A model generated the notes under the pieces. That model ran no database searches, was not told the DNA's origin, and saw only the letters and a program-made list of their open reading frames with translations. From Scheffersomyces stipitis CBS 6054 (lineage: Eukaryota; Ascomycota; Pichiomycetes; Serinales; Debaryomycetaceae), in contig NC_009068.1 of assembly GCF_000209165.1 (NCBI RefSeq), positions 1,736,001 through 1,800,000 on the forward strand: a stretch of 64,000 nucleotides of DNA, given 5' to 3'. Position numbers and translations under genes: made by a program. The stretch's first letter is position 1; every line of letters starts with the position of its first letter. Positions 29,968 through 40,323 of this stretch are shown piece after piece.

Positions 29968-31758
29968 ATGGCTGAAGTCTCATTAGGAAGATATCTCTTC
30001 GAGAGATTGTACCAATTGCAAGTGCAGACCATCTTCGGTGTCCCTGGTGATTTCAACTTGTCGCTTTTGGACAAGATCTACGAAGTGGAAGATGCCCATG
30101 GCAAGAATTCGTTTAGATGGGCTGGTAATGCCAACGAATTGAATGCATCGTACGCTGCTGACGGTTACTCGAGAGTCAAGCGTTTAGGGTGTTTGGTCAC
30201 TACCTTTGGTGTCGGTGAATTGTCTGCTTTGAATGGTATTGCCGGTTCTTATGCCGAACATGTTGGTTTGCTTCATGTCGTAGGTGTTCCATCGATTTCC
30301 TCGCAAGCTAAGCAATTGTTACTTCACCACACTTTGGGTAATGGTGATTTCACTGTTTTCCATAGAATGTCCAACAACATTTCTCAGACCACAGCCTTTA
30401 TCTCCGATATCAACTCGGCTCCAGCTGAAATTGATAGATGTATCAGAGAGGCCTACGTCAAACAAAGACCAGTTTATATCGGGTTACCAGCTAACTTAGT
30501 TGATTTGAATGTTCCGGCCTCTTTGCTTGAGTCTCCAATCAACTTGTCGTTGGAAAAGAACGACCCAGAGGCTCAAGATGAAGTCATTGACTCTGTCTTA
30601 GACTTGATCAAAAAGTCGCTGAACCCAATCATCTTGGTCGATGCCTGTGCCTCGAGACATGACTGTAAGGCTGAAGTTACTCAGTTGATTGAACAAACCC
30701 AATTCCCAGTATTTGTCACTCCAATGGGTAAAGGTACCGTTGATGAGGGTGGTGTAGACGGAGAATTGTTAGAAGATGATCCTCATTTGATTGCCAAGGT
30801 CGCTGCTAGGTTGTCTGCTGGCAAGAACGCTGCCTCTAGATTCGGAGGTGTTTATGTCGGAACCTTGTCGAAGCCCGAAGTCAAGGACGCTGTAGAGAGT
30901 GCAGATTTGATTTTGTCTGTCGGTGCCCTTTTGTCTGATTTCAACACTGGTTCATTTTCCTACTCCTACAGAACCAAGAACATCGTCGAATTCCATTCTG
31001 ATTACACTAAGATTAGACAAGCCACTTTCCCAGGTGTGCAGATGAAGGAAGCCTTGCAAGAATTGAACAAGAAAGTTTCATCTGCTGCTAGTCACTATGA
31101 AGTCAAGCCTGTGCCCAAGATCAAGTTGGCCAATACACCAGCCACCAGAGAAGTCAAGTTAACTCAGGAATGGTTGTGGACCAGAGTGTCTTCGTGGTTC
31201 AGAGAAGGTGATATTATTATCACCGAAACCGGTACATCCTCCTTCGGTATAGTTCAATCCAGATTCCCAAACAACACCATCGGTATCTCCCAAGTATTGT
31301 GGGGTTCTATTGGTTTCTCTGTTGGTGCCACTTTGGGTGCTGCCATGGCTGCCCAAGAACTCGACCCTAACAAGAGAACCATCTTGTTTGTTGGAGATGG
31401 TTCTTTGCAATTGACCGTTCAGGAAATCTCCACCATGATCAGATGGGGTACCACACCTTACCTTTTCGTGTTGAACAATGACGGTTACACCATCGAGCGT
31501 TTGATCCACGGTGTAAATGCCTCATATAATGACATCCAACCATGGCAAAACTTGGAAATCTTGCCTACTTTCTCGGCCAAGAACTACGACGCTGTGAGAA
31601 TCTCCAACATCGGAGAAGCAGAAGATATCTTGAAAGACAAGGAATTCGGAAAGAACTCCAAGATTAGATTGATAGAAGTCATGTTACCAAGATTGGATGC
31701 ACCATCTAACCTTGCCAAACAAGCTGCCATTACAGCTGCCACCAACGCCGAAGCTTAG
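29968..31758 (+). CDS. PDC1: pyruvate decarboxylase
   Basis: The 596-residue enzyme turns pyruvate into acetaldehyde and CO2 in the cytosol, the branch point to ethanol. The thiamine-diphosphate motif is intact: GDGS near residue 473, then NNDGYT about 28 residues later. The catalytic Glu of AGNANELNASYAADGYSR and the HHTLG dyad are present. Compared with S. cerevisiae Pdc1 it carries about 27 extra residues at ~261-290, between MGKGTVDE and RFGGVYVG. The length equals what I recall for S. stipitis PDC1, the main clue to species. It has a long upstream region with a TATA box. Confidence 0.96.
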   Translation: MAEVSLGRYLFERLYQLQVQTIFGVPGDFNLSLLDKIYEVEDAHGKNSFRWAGNANELNASYAADGYSRVKRLGCLVTTFGVGELSALNGIAGSYAEHVGLLHVVGVPSISSQAKQLLLHHTLGNGDFTVFHRMSNNISQTTAFISDINSAPAEIDRCIREAYVKQRPVYIGLPANLVDLNVPASLLESPINLSLEKNDPEAQDEVIDSVLDLIKKSLNPIILVDACASRHDCKAEVTQLIEQTQFPVFVTPMGKGTVDEGGVDGELLEDDPHLIAKVAARLSAGKNAASRFGGVYVGTLSKPEVKDAVESADLILSVGALLSDFNTGSFSYSYRTKNIVEFHSDYTKIRQATFPGVQMKEALQELNKKVSSAASHYEVKPVPKIKLANTPATREVKLTQEWLWTRVSSWFREGDIIITETGTSSFGIVQSRFPNNTIGISQVLWGSIGFSVGATLGAAMAAQELDPNKRTILFVGDGSLQLTVQEISTMIRWGTTPYLFVLNNDGYTIERLIHGVNASYNDIQPWQNLEILPTFSAKNYDAVRISNIGEAEDILKDKEFGKNSKIRLIEVMLPRLDAPSNLAKQAAITAATNAEA

Positions 31759-32205
31759 TAAAAAGGATTAGTGTTATTTTTTTGCACCCACGTTATATAT
31801 ATTAATGCACAACTATGAGAGACAATTCCGTAGTAAACGAGGACGCTTTTCTTTCAGATAAACTGCATTTTGTCTATCCGACAGATTTCGTATTTCATAC
31901 GGCTTTGGCATAAATGCTCGATATGATTATTCTAGTAAATATTAGTAGGATCAGAGTGATCCACGGTAAAGGGGTTGCAAGGCTTACTAAATACGGAGAA
32001 GCCGCACAATGGAGATACGGTCATCGTACCTCCGGAACTCCACCGCGCGTCGGAACACTGTGCCAACATCCATGACAAATTCCGGATATTTAATCGGTGA
32101 ACTTTTCACAAATTCATAAATTAATTTCAGGCTTTTTCATTTATCTTCTTTCCTTCTTTTGTCTTTACTTACAAGATCGATTGAAATCACAAACATACAC
32201 TCACA
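31759..32205. other. intergenic between PDC1 and AIM2
   Basis: 447 bp. It has several CGG/CCG triplets, including CGG-N5-CCG at 31994-32004, a form bound by zinc-cluster factors. No gene was seen. Confidence 0.5.
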
Positions 32206-32919
32206 ATGGCTTCTAATCCACCAGGCGAATGCTGTAGAACTCGTAACTTCCACGAAGGTACTCCCATCGGAACTCACAAAACCATTCTCGGGCTCAACAC
32301 CTACCAAGTTGGTGCTGAATACGGCAACGACAGAATCATCGTGATTCTCGTCGATGTCCATGGAAACAAGTTCAACAACACTTTGTTGCTTGCTGACGAA
32401 TTGTCCAAGGCTAAGTACCAAGTCTTAATTCCGGACATCTTGAGCAACGATCCAGTCGATGGCCAGGATTTCGCTACTTGGTTGCCTAAACATGGTCCGG
32501 AAATTACTGCTCCTATTGTTGACGCTTTCTTGAAGGCTGTCAATGACGAATTGAAGCCAAAGTTCCTTGCTGGTATTGGCTACTGCTTCGGTGCTAAGTA
32601 TGTCATTCAGAATCTTTCTTCTAAGGGTCACTTGTCTGCTGGTGCCGTTGCTCATCCTTCGTTTGTCACTATTGAAGAAGTCTCAGCTATCAAGAAACCA
32701 ATTCTTATTTCGGCTGCTGAAACTGACTCCATCTTTACTGTCGAGTTGAGACACCAGTCTGAAGCCGAGTTGATCAAGATCGGTGCTCGCTACCAACTCG
32801 ACTTGTTCTCTGGTGTTGAGCACGGCTACTCCGTTAGAGGTGATATCTCGAACCCTGTTGTCAAGTACGCAAAGGAAAAGACTCTTGACGACCAGGTCAG
32901 ATGGTTCAACCAATTCTAG
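32206..32919 (+). CDS. AIM2: dienelactone hydrolase-family protein, Aim2-like
   Basis: The 237-residue protein is an alpha/beta hydrolase of the dienelactone hydrolase family. The candidate triad is Cys127 in GYCFGAKY, Asp174 in AAETDS, and His206 in VEHGYSVRGD. The N-terminus MASNPPGECC and the blocks NKFNN and VKYAKEKTLDDQ follow the S. cerevisiae Aim2 pattern closely. The substrate is not established for Aim2; it was named from a mitochondrial-inheritance screen. The start is the first ATG and fits the family. Confidence 0.9.
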   Translation: MASNPPGECCRTRNFHEGTPIGTHKTILGLNTYQVGAEYGNDRIIVILVDVHGNKFNNTLLLADELSKAKYQVLIPDILSNDPVDGQDFATWLPKHGPEITAPIVDAFLKAVNDELKPKFLAGIGYCFGAKYVIQNLSSKGHLSAGAVAHPSFVTIEEVSAIKKPILISAAETDSIFTVELRHQSEAELIKIGARYQLDLFSGVEHGYSVRGDISNPVVKYAKEKTLDDQVRWFNQF

Positions 32920-33321
32920 ATGACTGATTCTATATAGTTAAATTGTTAGAGAGATTTGAATATATATTTACTGTTAGTTATTGCCGTCGTTCTTGCTATA
33001 GTTGTGGTTGAAGAGAGCTGAGTTGGTTATACTCGTGGAAAAGTGTGGAGTTTCGGAAGAGATGCCGACACCGTGCCGATCATCTCAGTCGGATCTCATT
33101 TCTCTGACATGCACTGACGTAATCAGTATGCAGGTATACCCGGGATAAGATCCCTTCAGAGTCGGTTTAGATAAGAGCCGTACCATATCAGAACTGCTCG
33201 ACGAGACTACTTATTCCAATTGTCGGTCTTTATCAAAACCGAAAGGAATACAACTACCTATCTATAGTTAGCTTACTGTTTGTTTCACGATATAGAGAAG
33301 AACTGGACTTAATTCTTTAAT
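32920..33321. other. intergenic between AIM2 and CPS1
   Basis: 402 bp. Two GATAAG sites lie 26 bp apart ahead of CPS1 (listed separately). No gene was seen. Confidence 0.55.
33144..33175 (+). promoter_or_regulatory. paired GATAAG sites upstream of CPS1
   Basis: GATAAG at 33144-33149 and 33170-33175, about 147-178 bp before the CPS1 ATG. Paired GATAAG elements are the usual target of the nitrogen-catabolite GATA factors Gln3 and Gat1, which would suit a vacuolar peptidase. Confidence 0.5.
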
Positions 33322-35124
33322 ATGCCAGAAAAAACACTTCCGATCTACCAATCTTCAGCCAAGAAGAACCACAGGTCGTCCTGGAGTAGAGTATTACTCT
33401 CAATTGCAGCTTTCTCAGCTGTGGTCGGCTGGTGGGCATATTCTTCTTCCATCACTCATACTTCGCCTTTGGCATCTTTCCTGAAAATTGATCTTTCGTC
33501 TGTCTTCGGAACCTTTTCCGAACCTTTGACATCTTCTGGATTATGTCCGACAGTTGAAAAGTTGGATCCTCTGGAGTTTTTGTATAACAATGAGACACTT
33601 GACAGAATTCTCCACGACGAAGCTTTCAAAGCGAAGTCTCGGGAGCGTCTTCTTGGAGCTATTCGTGTTCCAACTGAGCTGTACGATGACTTGTTGAATC
33701 CGAATTCTGCAGACACTTTGGAAGACCTATTAGAGATAGAACCAAGGTGGAAGCCTTTCATTCCCTTCCACAAGTACTTGGAAGATACCTTTCCTTTGGT
33801 TCACAAGAATTTGAAGGTTGAGAAAGTCAACAAGTTTGCTTTGGTTTACACTTGGGAAGGTTCTTCTAACAAGAAACCAATTCTTTTGGCTGCTCATCAG
33901 GATGTCGTTCCTATCCAGAAGGAATCGCTTGACCAATGGGATTATCCTCCGTACGAAGGTGGGTATGATGGAGAATGGTTGTACGGGAGAGGAAGTGCTG
34001 ATTGCAAGAGCTTGTTGATTGGTTTGCTTGAAACAATAGAACTCTTATTGGAAGAAGGACACTTCAATCCTCAGAGAACAATTGTTCTAGCATTTGGTTA
34101 CGATGAAGAGTCAGCTGGAACAGGAGCTGAGGAAATTTCAAAGCATTTGCTTAAAAGGTACGGTCCTGACTCGTTTATGCAGATTATTGACGAAGGCAGT
34201 GAAGGCTATGTTCAATTGGATGAAGGTGGAGTTAACTATATCATTCCTTGCACCAGCGAAAAGGGCCATTTAGACTCTGTGATAGAGTTGTATACACCTG
34301 GTGGTCATTCTTCAGTACCTCCCGACCATACATCGATCGGTATCTTGGCAAGATTGATTGCAAATATCGAAGATAAGCAATTCGACAGCATTCTTACCAG
34401 AAACAATCCTCTTTTACACATGTTGTACTGTTATGCAGATTACTCGACAGAACTTGACGACTCTTTAAGATCGGATATCTACAAAGCACATTTGGATGTA
34501 AAGTCTAACGAAAATGTCATAGAATTTATCAATAACTCCCTCAAGCACAAGTATATCATTACTACTTCTCAAGCCGTTGATGTCATCGGTGGAGGAGTCA
34601 AGGCTAACGCATTGCCTGAGCATGTATCGGTATTAGTCAACCACAGAATTGCTGTAGAAGAAAGTGTTGCTGTGGTTGTGGACAAAATTGTTGGTCAAGT
34701 AAAAGAAATTGCCGAAAAGTTTAGCTTAGGTGTAATTGTCGATGGGAAAGTCATTATTGAACCCACAGATAACGGCCATTTTGTATACAATACTGTGGGA
34801 GCATTGGAACCAGCACCTGTAACTCCTAATAATGGCCATGTTTGGGAAACATATGGTGGCGCTTTACGTTACCTCTATGAAGATTTGATCTTTCCTGAAT
34901 CAAGCGAGCCCTTCGTGTTTGCTCCTATCATTGGAACAGGTAATACAGACACAAAGTCTTATTGGGACTTGACTAAACAAATTTATAGGTACCAACCTGG
35001 GTTAGGACAAGTGGAAGAAAATGCCCATACCGTGAATGAAAAGATTCAGCTTCAATCTCATTTCACCATCATCTCATTTTACTACTATTACTTGCAACTT
35101 GCTGACAAGTTGAGCGATGAATAA
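33322..35124 (+). CDS. CPS1: vacuolar carboxypeptidase S, M20 metallopeptidase
   Basis: The 600-residue protein begins with a short cytosolic tail and a signal-anchor at ~24-42, as in S. cerevisiae Cps1 (576 residues). The M20 zinc site is visible: His192 in AAHQD, Asp227 in GRGSADCKS, and the catalytic/ligand pair Glu262-Glu263 in YDEESAG. The C-terminal HTVNE block supplies the last ligand. A dimerisation domain sits between. The enzyme releases C-terminal residues from peptides in the vacuole lumen after sorting through multivesicular bodies. GATAAG sites upstream suggest nitrogen control. Confidence 0.93.
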   Translation: MPEKTLPIYQSSAKKNHRSSWSRVLLSIAAFSAVVGWWAYSSSITHTSPLASFLKIDLSSVFGTFSEPLTSSGLCPTVEKLDPLEFLYNNETLDRILHDEAFKAKSRERLLGAIRVPTELYDDLLNPNSADTLEDLLEIEPRWKPFIPFHKYLEDTFPLVHKNLKVEKVNKFALVYTWEGSSNKKPILLAAHQDVVPIQKESLDQWDYPPYEGGYDGEWLYGRGSADCKSLLIGLLETIELLLEEGHFNPQRTIVLAFGYDEESAGTGAEEISKHLLKRYGPDSFMQIIDEGSEGYVQLDEGGVNYIIPCTSEKGHLDSVIELYTPGGHSSVPPDHTSIGILARLIANIEDKQFDSILTRNNPLLHMLYCYADYSTELDDSLRSDIYKAHLDVKSNENVIEFINNSLKHKYIITTSQAVDVIGGGVKANALPEHVSVLVNHRIAVEESVAVVVDKIVGQVKEIAEKFSLGVIVDGKVIIEPTDNGHFVYNTVGALEPAPVTPNNGHVWETYGGALRYLYEDLIFPESSEPFVFAPIIGTGNTDTKSYWDLTKQIYRYQPGLGQVEENAHTVNEKIQLQSHFTIISFYYYYLQLADKLSDE

Positions 35125-35521
35125 TCTCCTGGAACAGACCTATATAAGTACAAGATAGTTAAAGTAGAATACAGCTCTGTTCGACAATTAGGATTATACG
35201 ATTTCAAATACACATTTTCCAAGTAGTGTTAGCGAGTGTATTTCGACAAAGCTCAGTGCTATTGTGATTTGAAGAAAAAAAGTAATCCATTTACAATTTA
35301 TTTTCGCAAGAAATGTCTGCTGCAACTTATTTTGCAACCGTTCCAGTAACTTCCATCGCAGCCATCGCGTGCATACAAAAAAAATGTCTGAAAATTTTGA
35401 GATCTTACAATGGCTTACCAACTAGTATTAAGTTCGAATACCTGGCCGTTTATTGAAGATAGCCTAGTAAGAAGTTTAAACTATTATCTAGAGCATCCTA
35501 CATAAACTTGAAAAGTTTGAA
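35125..35521. other. intergenic between CPS1 and HGH1
   Basis: 397 bp, AT-rich, with short A-runs. No recognised element. Confidence 0.5.
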
Positions 35522-36607
35522 ATGCCTACTGAATTGGAAGAATTAGTATCCTTCTTGCACTCCCCACAGCCAGCCGTGGTTTCTATAGCCTTGGACAACT
35601 TGGTCGGATATTCCCAGGGTCCACAGCTGCAAGTGTTTGCCTACGACAACTATGAAGCTATCAAGGACTTGAAGAAATTGTCACAAGAAAAGGGAAAGAC
35701 CCATGTCGTCCAGTCTGTCACAATCTTGGCCAACTTGTGTGATGATTTGACCATGAGAAACTTGATTGTTGAGGACGAAGCCTACTTGAAGTATTTGGTA
35801 TCGCTGATCGTCAACGTCAACAACTCCAACGCCGACATCATGTGTATTTTGTTGACCAATTTGGCCAAAAATGACTCCATCAACAAGGTTTTGGACTTCA
35901 CCATCGACCACAACGACGAGCAGAAGAAGATATTCAAGTCCAACAAAGCTATGGACTGTTTGATGGATTGCTTTGTCAAAGGTTTTGATAGAAGCTTGAA
36001 CAAATATGCCGACTACGACTATTTGTCGTACTTCTTTGCTGACATCTCGCGTTTCTCTCAGGGAAGAGCCTATTTTATCACCGAGCAGGAATACGACGCA
36101 GTGGTACCTCTTTCCAAGTTACTTGTGTTCACTGAAAAGTACGACTCTAGAATCAGAAGAGAGGGTGTAGCTTCTACCATCAAAAACTCATTGTTCGACA
36201 CCAATGCCCACTTTAAGTTAGTTACCGAAGAAAAGATCAACATATTGCCATACATCTTGTTGCCAATAGCGGGCCCAGAAGAGATCGATGAAGACGAGAT
36301 GTTCGATTTACCTGATGAATTGCAATTGCTTCCATCAGACAAAAAGAGAGACCCTCTCAACACCATAATCTGTGTCCATTTGGAGTCTTTGTTACTCTTG
36401 TGTACCACCAGACAATTAAGAGAATATCTCAGAGAGAAATCGGTCTATACATTGATAAGGGAATTACACAAGGCAGTCGAGGATGAAAACGTCGCCGACT
36501 TGTGCGATAGGCTTGTCCAGATGTTGCAGAGAGATGAAGCTCCAGTTGAAGCAGAAGATGAAGAAGAGAGTGATGATGATGATGACAAGATCGTCGAGGT
36601 GTTGTAA
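35522..36607 (+). CDS. HGH1: Hgh1-like armadillo-type chaperone for eEF2
   Basis: The 361-residue protein is made of helical repeats, visible as leucine-rich blocks such as [13 protein letters not shown] and [14 protein letters not shown]. It ends in an acidic tail with an Asp run. The order of blocks follows the fungal Hgh1 family (394 residues in S. cerevisiae). Hgh1 helps fold elongation factor 2 with the TRiC chaperonin and Hsp90 cochaperones. The start is the first ATG. It is convergent with TFG1, 213 bp between stops. Confidence 0.88.
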   Translation: MPTELEELVSFLHSPQPAVVSIALDNLVGYSQGPQLQVFAYDNYEAIKDLKKLSQEKGKTHVVQSVTILANLCDDLTMRNLIVEDEAYLKYLVSLIVNVNNSNADIMCILLTNLAKNDSINKVLDFTIDHNDEQKKIFKSNKAMDCLMDCFVKGFDRSLNKYADYDYLSYFFADISRFSQGRAYFITEQEYDAVVPLSKLLVFTEKYDSRIRREGVASTIKNSLFDTNAHFKLVTEEKINILPYILLPIAGPEEIDEDEMFDLPDELQLLPSDKKRDPLNTIICVHLESLLLLCTTRQLREYLREKSVYTLIRELHKAVEDENVADLCDRLVQMLQRDEAPVEAEDEEESDDDDDKIVEVL

Positions 36608-36820
36608 TTGAAAAATAGTCTCCACATAGATTTTCTCCGTCTTTTAACATAGATTCTATCTACTAATACTTACTACTCCTATTCTAGTTTCTATGTGACA
36701 GCTTCTAAACAATAGACTCTATACCAATAGTATACAATAGTTATATCATCATGGTTCTATTCGTTAATTTTATTCTGTAGTATGTACACTAGTCAAATAT
36801 ATAATATATTGATATCATCG

Positions 36821-38662
36821 TTACTCCTTCAACACCAACTTCGTATCCACCAACCTCAAGTTCTGCTTGACAATATTAATGATCCGAAGCTTGTTCTCTT
36901 TATTGGCACTGACTCTGCTCTTCAACCGGAACAACAATTCTTTTGTTGTAAGTGGGTTGTCTCTAACAATGTCTAGCACTTCCTTCACCGTAACAAGGAC
37001 GTTATCGGGCCCTGCTGAATTCAAGTCTACGCTAGCAGCAGCTGGCTGAGGGACTGGGGAAGGTGACATACTTTCTCTGCTGCTCTCAGACTTGATCTTG
37101 AGCTTAAGCTTAGGAGGAGCCAGGCCGTCCTCTATCTTTATCTTCTTTCTTGGAGAAGCCGTGGCCCCTGGAGAAGGTCTTTTTCTACCATTTGGAGTCC
37201 ATTCACCTTGTGGAAAACCCTTCAAGAAGTCTGCTGGTGCTTTTATAAGAACAAAACCATCGCCTATGTTGTATGCGTAGAAGGAACGGGGCACGTTGGT
37301 TGGTTTCAAGTCACTGGCATTGGGGTCGTCTTCTTTCTTTACGTCTGTCTCCTCATCGCTCTCGTCATCGCTTTCCAAATCCGATTTTGAAAGGTAAGGA
37401 TTCAAATTTTCGTCCTCGTCACTGTCGTAGACTCCTCCTTCACGCTTGTTCAACACCTTCCGCAACTTCTTACCTTCCTTGTCTACTTTTCTGGACTTTT
37501 CTGTCTCAAACAAATCTTCCAAATCATCATCACCCTCGGCATCAGACTGCCCATCAAAATGAGCAGCTTTCAACATTTCCTTCTTGATCTTCTGCTCAGA
37601 TAACTTGTTCTCTTCTTCGTCCCCATCCATAATCGGTGCTTCTTCGTCGTCTGCAAACTCTTCATCAAAATCCAAATCGTCGTGATCAGAATCTCTATCG
37701 TTGGAGCCACCTCCGCCGCTAACAGTTCGTAATCTTCTTCTACTAGAACTTCCACCAGCTGGTAGGACACTTCCATTGCTTGGAACGCTGTTACGAAATC
37801 TTTGATCAGGAGTACTGTCTGAAGCATTCGATTTATCTTCCATATGTCTCATGAGCCATCTGGGCACAGACAGATTCTTTTCCATCTTTGCTTCAGCCTC
37901 CTCTAATGTCAAGGTCGCATACTTGTTACGAGGAGTGAACTTATACACTTTTTCTGCCGGAACCATCTTGAAGCCGTCCTTATCAAATACAAAGAGCACA
38001 TGTTGAGACTCACTGGAGCCAGCCTCATAATTACCTACAAAGACGTTTTTGCCGTCATAATCTTCCACAACCCATGGATAGTACTCTTCATACCGCAATT
38101 TCCGTTTTTCATCATCCATGAGGTTAATCTGTCTCGTTTTACGTTTGAAAAGATTCTTTTTCGCTTTCCTGGCTCCTCCATCAGGTGCTACCTGCGACAT
38201 ATCCGGTCCATTCTTGCGGTATTTCTTGGGATCTTCTCCCTTCTCTATAGCCTCCTTTTCAGCTAACTCTTCGGCTTCCTCTTTGAGCCGTTGCCGCTCA
38301 AGTTTGGCTTCTTCCTGCTCCTTTTTACGGAGATCTATCTCCGCTCTAGTGAGCTGGAACTGGATATTCCGTGGATCTTTTCTATGCAAACGTACCGGTT
38401 TGGTGAACTCATCCATGATATTCACATCCTGCTTGTTCTGGAACCGCATGATGTGAAAGCGGATGTCCTTAACCTCGTCGGTCGTACACAGCTTGAGTGG
38501 AATCTCCTGCCAGCCTGATTCGGAAGAAGATCCCGCCTTCGCGGATCCACTTGTTGAGATCTCAGATTCCGTGCGGAGCCCCGTGTCCTCCTCCTTCTTG
38601 ACTACAATCGGCTCTTTTTTCACGGGAGATTGACTCATTCTACCTGGATTTCGCTTTGACAA
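36821..38662 (-). CDS. TFG1: TFIIF largest subunit (RAP74)
   Basis: The 613-residue protein has the Tfg1 layout. The N-terminal dimerisation region (~45-260) includes IRFHIMRFQNKQDVNIM, the YYPWVVEDYDGKNVFVG block and VPRWLMRHMED. A long acidic, low-complexity middle (~290-460) follows. A C-terminal winged helix (~545-613) ends VKQNLRLVDTKLVLKE. TFIIF binds RNA polymerase II and guides it into the preinitiation complex. A second ATG eight codons in is an alternative start. It is divergent from the carrier gene. Confidence 0.94.
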   Translation of the reverse strand: MSKRNPGRMSQSPVKKEPIVVKKEEDTGLRTESEISTSGSAKAGSSSESGWQEIPLKLCTTDEVKDIRFHIMRFQNKQDVNIMDEFTKPVRLHRKDPRNIQFQLTRAEIDLRKKEQEEAKLERQRLKEEAEELAEKEAIEKGEDPKKYRKNGPDMSQVAPDGGARKAKKNLFKRKTRQINLMDDEKRKLRYEEYYPWVVEDYDGKNVFVGNYEAGSSESQHVLFVFDKDGFKMVPAEKVYKFTPRNKYATLTLEEAEAKMEKNLSVPRWLMRHMEDKSNASDSTPDQRFRNSVPSNGSVLPAGGSSSRRRLRTVSGGGGSNDRDSDHDDLDFDEEFADDEEAPIMDGDEEENKLSEQKIKKEMLKAAHFDGQSDAEGDDDLEDLFETEKSRKVDKEGKKLRKVLNKREGGVYDSDEDENLNPYLSKSDLESDDESDEETDVKKEDDPNASDLKPTNVPRSFYAYNIGDGFVLIKAPADFLKGFPQGEWTPNGRKRPSPGATASPRKKIKIEDGLAPPKLKLKIKSESSRESMSPSPVPQPAAASVDLNSAGPDNVLVTVKEVLDIVRDNPLTTKELLFRLKSRVSANKENKLRIINIVKQNLRLVDTKLVLKE

Positions 38663-39206
38663 GAAAAACTAGTTTGAAATACTGACTGAAACTTAAAGAT
38701 AGTGTAAGTTGAGATTTTTGTATATGAGAATGTCGCGATCAGATGATGTGCGACATGCGACACGGCTGCAACTTTTTAATCATCAGTGTATGTGATCGTT
38801 GACATGGTCCAATGGATGTGGAATGGATGTAATGGGTAGCATATTCTTGCCTTCTTCTCTGTTTCATACTTTTGAAGTACTTCTCTTGAATTCTTTTTCG
38901 TGCAATTGTACTATTTTCACGTATTTCTTTATATTTGATGGGTTCTGCCTTGGGTATAAGCAATGGCAGAAGTGTATCATACTGAACACATAGCATTATA
39001 ACACGGATACAAGTGCCATTTCATTCATCCTTGCCATTTCAGTCATCACGGCCCATGAAATCTCATCTCTAAATTATCCCACCTATGAATCATCTTTCAG
39101 CGCTACCATAAAATTCGGCCCTATACCGGTGATTTTTTCAGTTCTCCAGATTTTTCAGATCGAAAGCTAACCAAACCTACCATCTTCACTTCACAAATTC
39201 TCCAAA
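38663..39206. other. divergent promoter region of TFG1 and the carrier gene
   Basis: 544 bp between two divergent starts, AT-rich. No RNA gene or strong motif recognised. Confidence 0.55.
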
Positions 39207-40130
39207 ATGTCCTATGCTGTTACAGACAAAGAAGATGAGTTGCTAGAACTCAGAAAAGAATCTCCGAGCCAGCCTCCACCCAGATACTTGGGATTTGTGG
39301 CCGGGGTATTCCTGGGAGTCACCAAGAATGCTGTAGGGCATCCATTTGACACTGTGAAAGTTCGACTTCAGACAGCTCCTAAGGGTATGTTCAAGGGCCC
39401 GATGGACTGCGTGTGGCAGACGTTGAAGAAGGAAGGTGCTGGTGGCTTTTACAAGGGGTTTACCCCACCGTTGATTGGCTGGGTGTTGATGGACTCCGTC
39501 ATGTTAGGTTCACTTCATGTGTACAGGCGGTTGGTGAAAGAAAACTTCTATCCTGATGAAAAGAAGTTACCGTTATTGGGTCATGTAATTGCTGGGTTGG
39601 GCAGTGGATTAACTGTCTCGTTTGTAGCGGCTCCTATCGAGCAGTTCAAAGCCCGTTTGCAAGTCCAGTACGATGCCAAATCGAGAATCTACAGTGGGCC
39701 ACTAGATGTAGCGAAAAAGTTATACAAGGTATCTGGAATCAGGGGTATATATAGTGGGTTGTTGTCAACAATGATCTTCAGAACCAATTTCATCTTTTGG
39801 TGGGGTTCTTACGAAATTTTCACTAACTATTTTGAAGCTAACACCAAGATGCTGAAGCCTTCTATCAACTTCTGGGCTGGAGGACTTTCGGCAACAGTCT
39901 TCTGGATCTTTGCCTATCCTTCTGATGTAGTGAAACAGACCATCATGACTGACTCACCTATCAGAGCAGAAAAGAAGTTTCCTCGTTGGATTGATGCTGT
40001 CAAGTATATCTACCACGAAAGAGGGTTGGCTGGCTTCACTCGGGGCTTTGGGCCGTCCATCTTGAGATCGTTCCCAGCCAATGCTGCTGCTTTAGCTGCA
40101 TTCGAGGCTGTGATGAGATTCTTGCATTAG
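39207..40130 (+). CDS. mitochondrial carrier family protein
   Basis: The 307-residue protein has three repeats of two membrane helices. The carrier signatures are HPFDTVKVRLQ, APIEQFKARLQ and YPSDVVKQTIM. The degenerate second and third signatures, with IEQ and SDVVK, and the end GFGPSILRSFPAN resemble the Ymc1/Ymc2 and carnitine/acylcarnitine branch. Such proteins exchange metabolites across the mitochondrial inner membrane. The substrate cannot be read from the sequence. The start is the first ATG. Confidence 0.9.
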   Translation: MSYAVTDKEDELLELRKESPSQPPPRYLGFVAGVFLGVTKNAVGHPFDTVKVRLQTAPKGMFKGPMDCVWQTLKKEGAGGFYKGFTPPLIGWVLMDSVMLGSLHVYRRLVKENFYPDEKKLPLLGHVIAGLGSGLTVSFVAAPIEQFKARLQVQYDAKSRIYSGPLDVAKKLYKVSGIRGIYSGLLSTMIFRTNFIFWWGSYEIFTNYFEANTKMLKPSINFWAGGLSATVFWIFAYPSDVVKQTIMTDSPIRAEKKFPRWIDAVKYIYHERGLAGFTRGFGPSILRSFPANAAALAAFEAVMRFLH

Positions 40131-40323
40131 ATATTTATAGAAACACCAATTGTTAACTACTATAACAATACTATTTGTAGTTCCACTAATTATTGAATTT
40201 TCTTCTTGTTATGCACTATTAATCTACTATTTGCTACATGAACGTTATATCTTTCGGATTTTAATTCAAAGTAATAATACCGAAGAATTAATAAATTCAT
40301 TATCCAGAACCAAATATTTCTAT

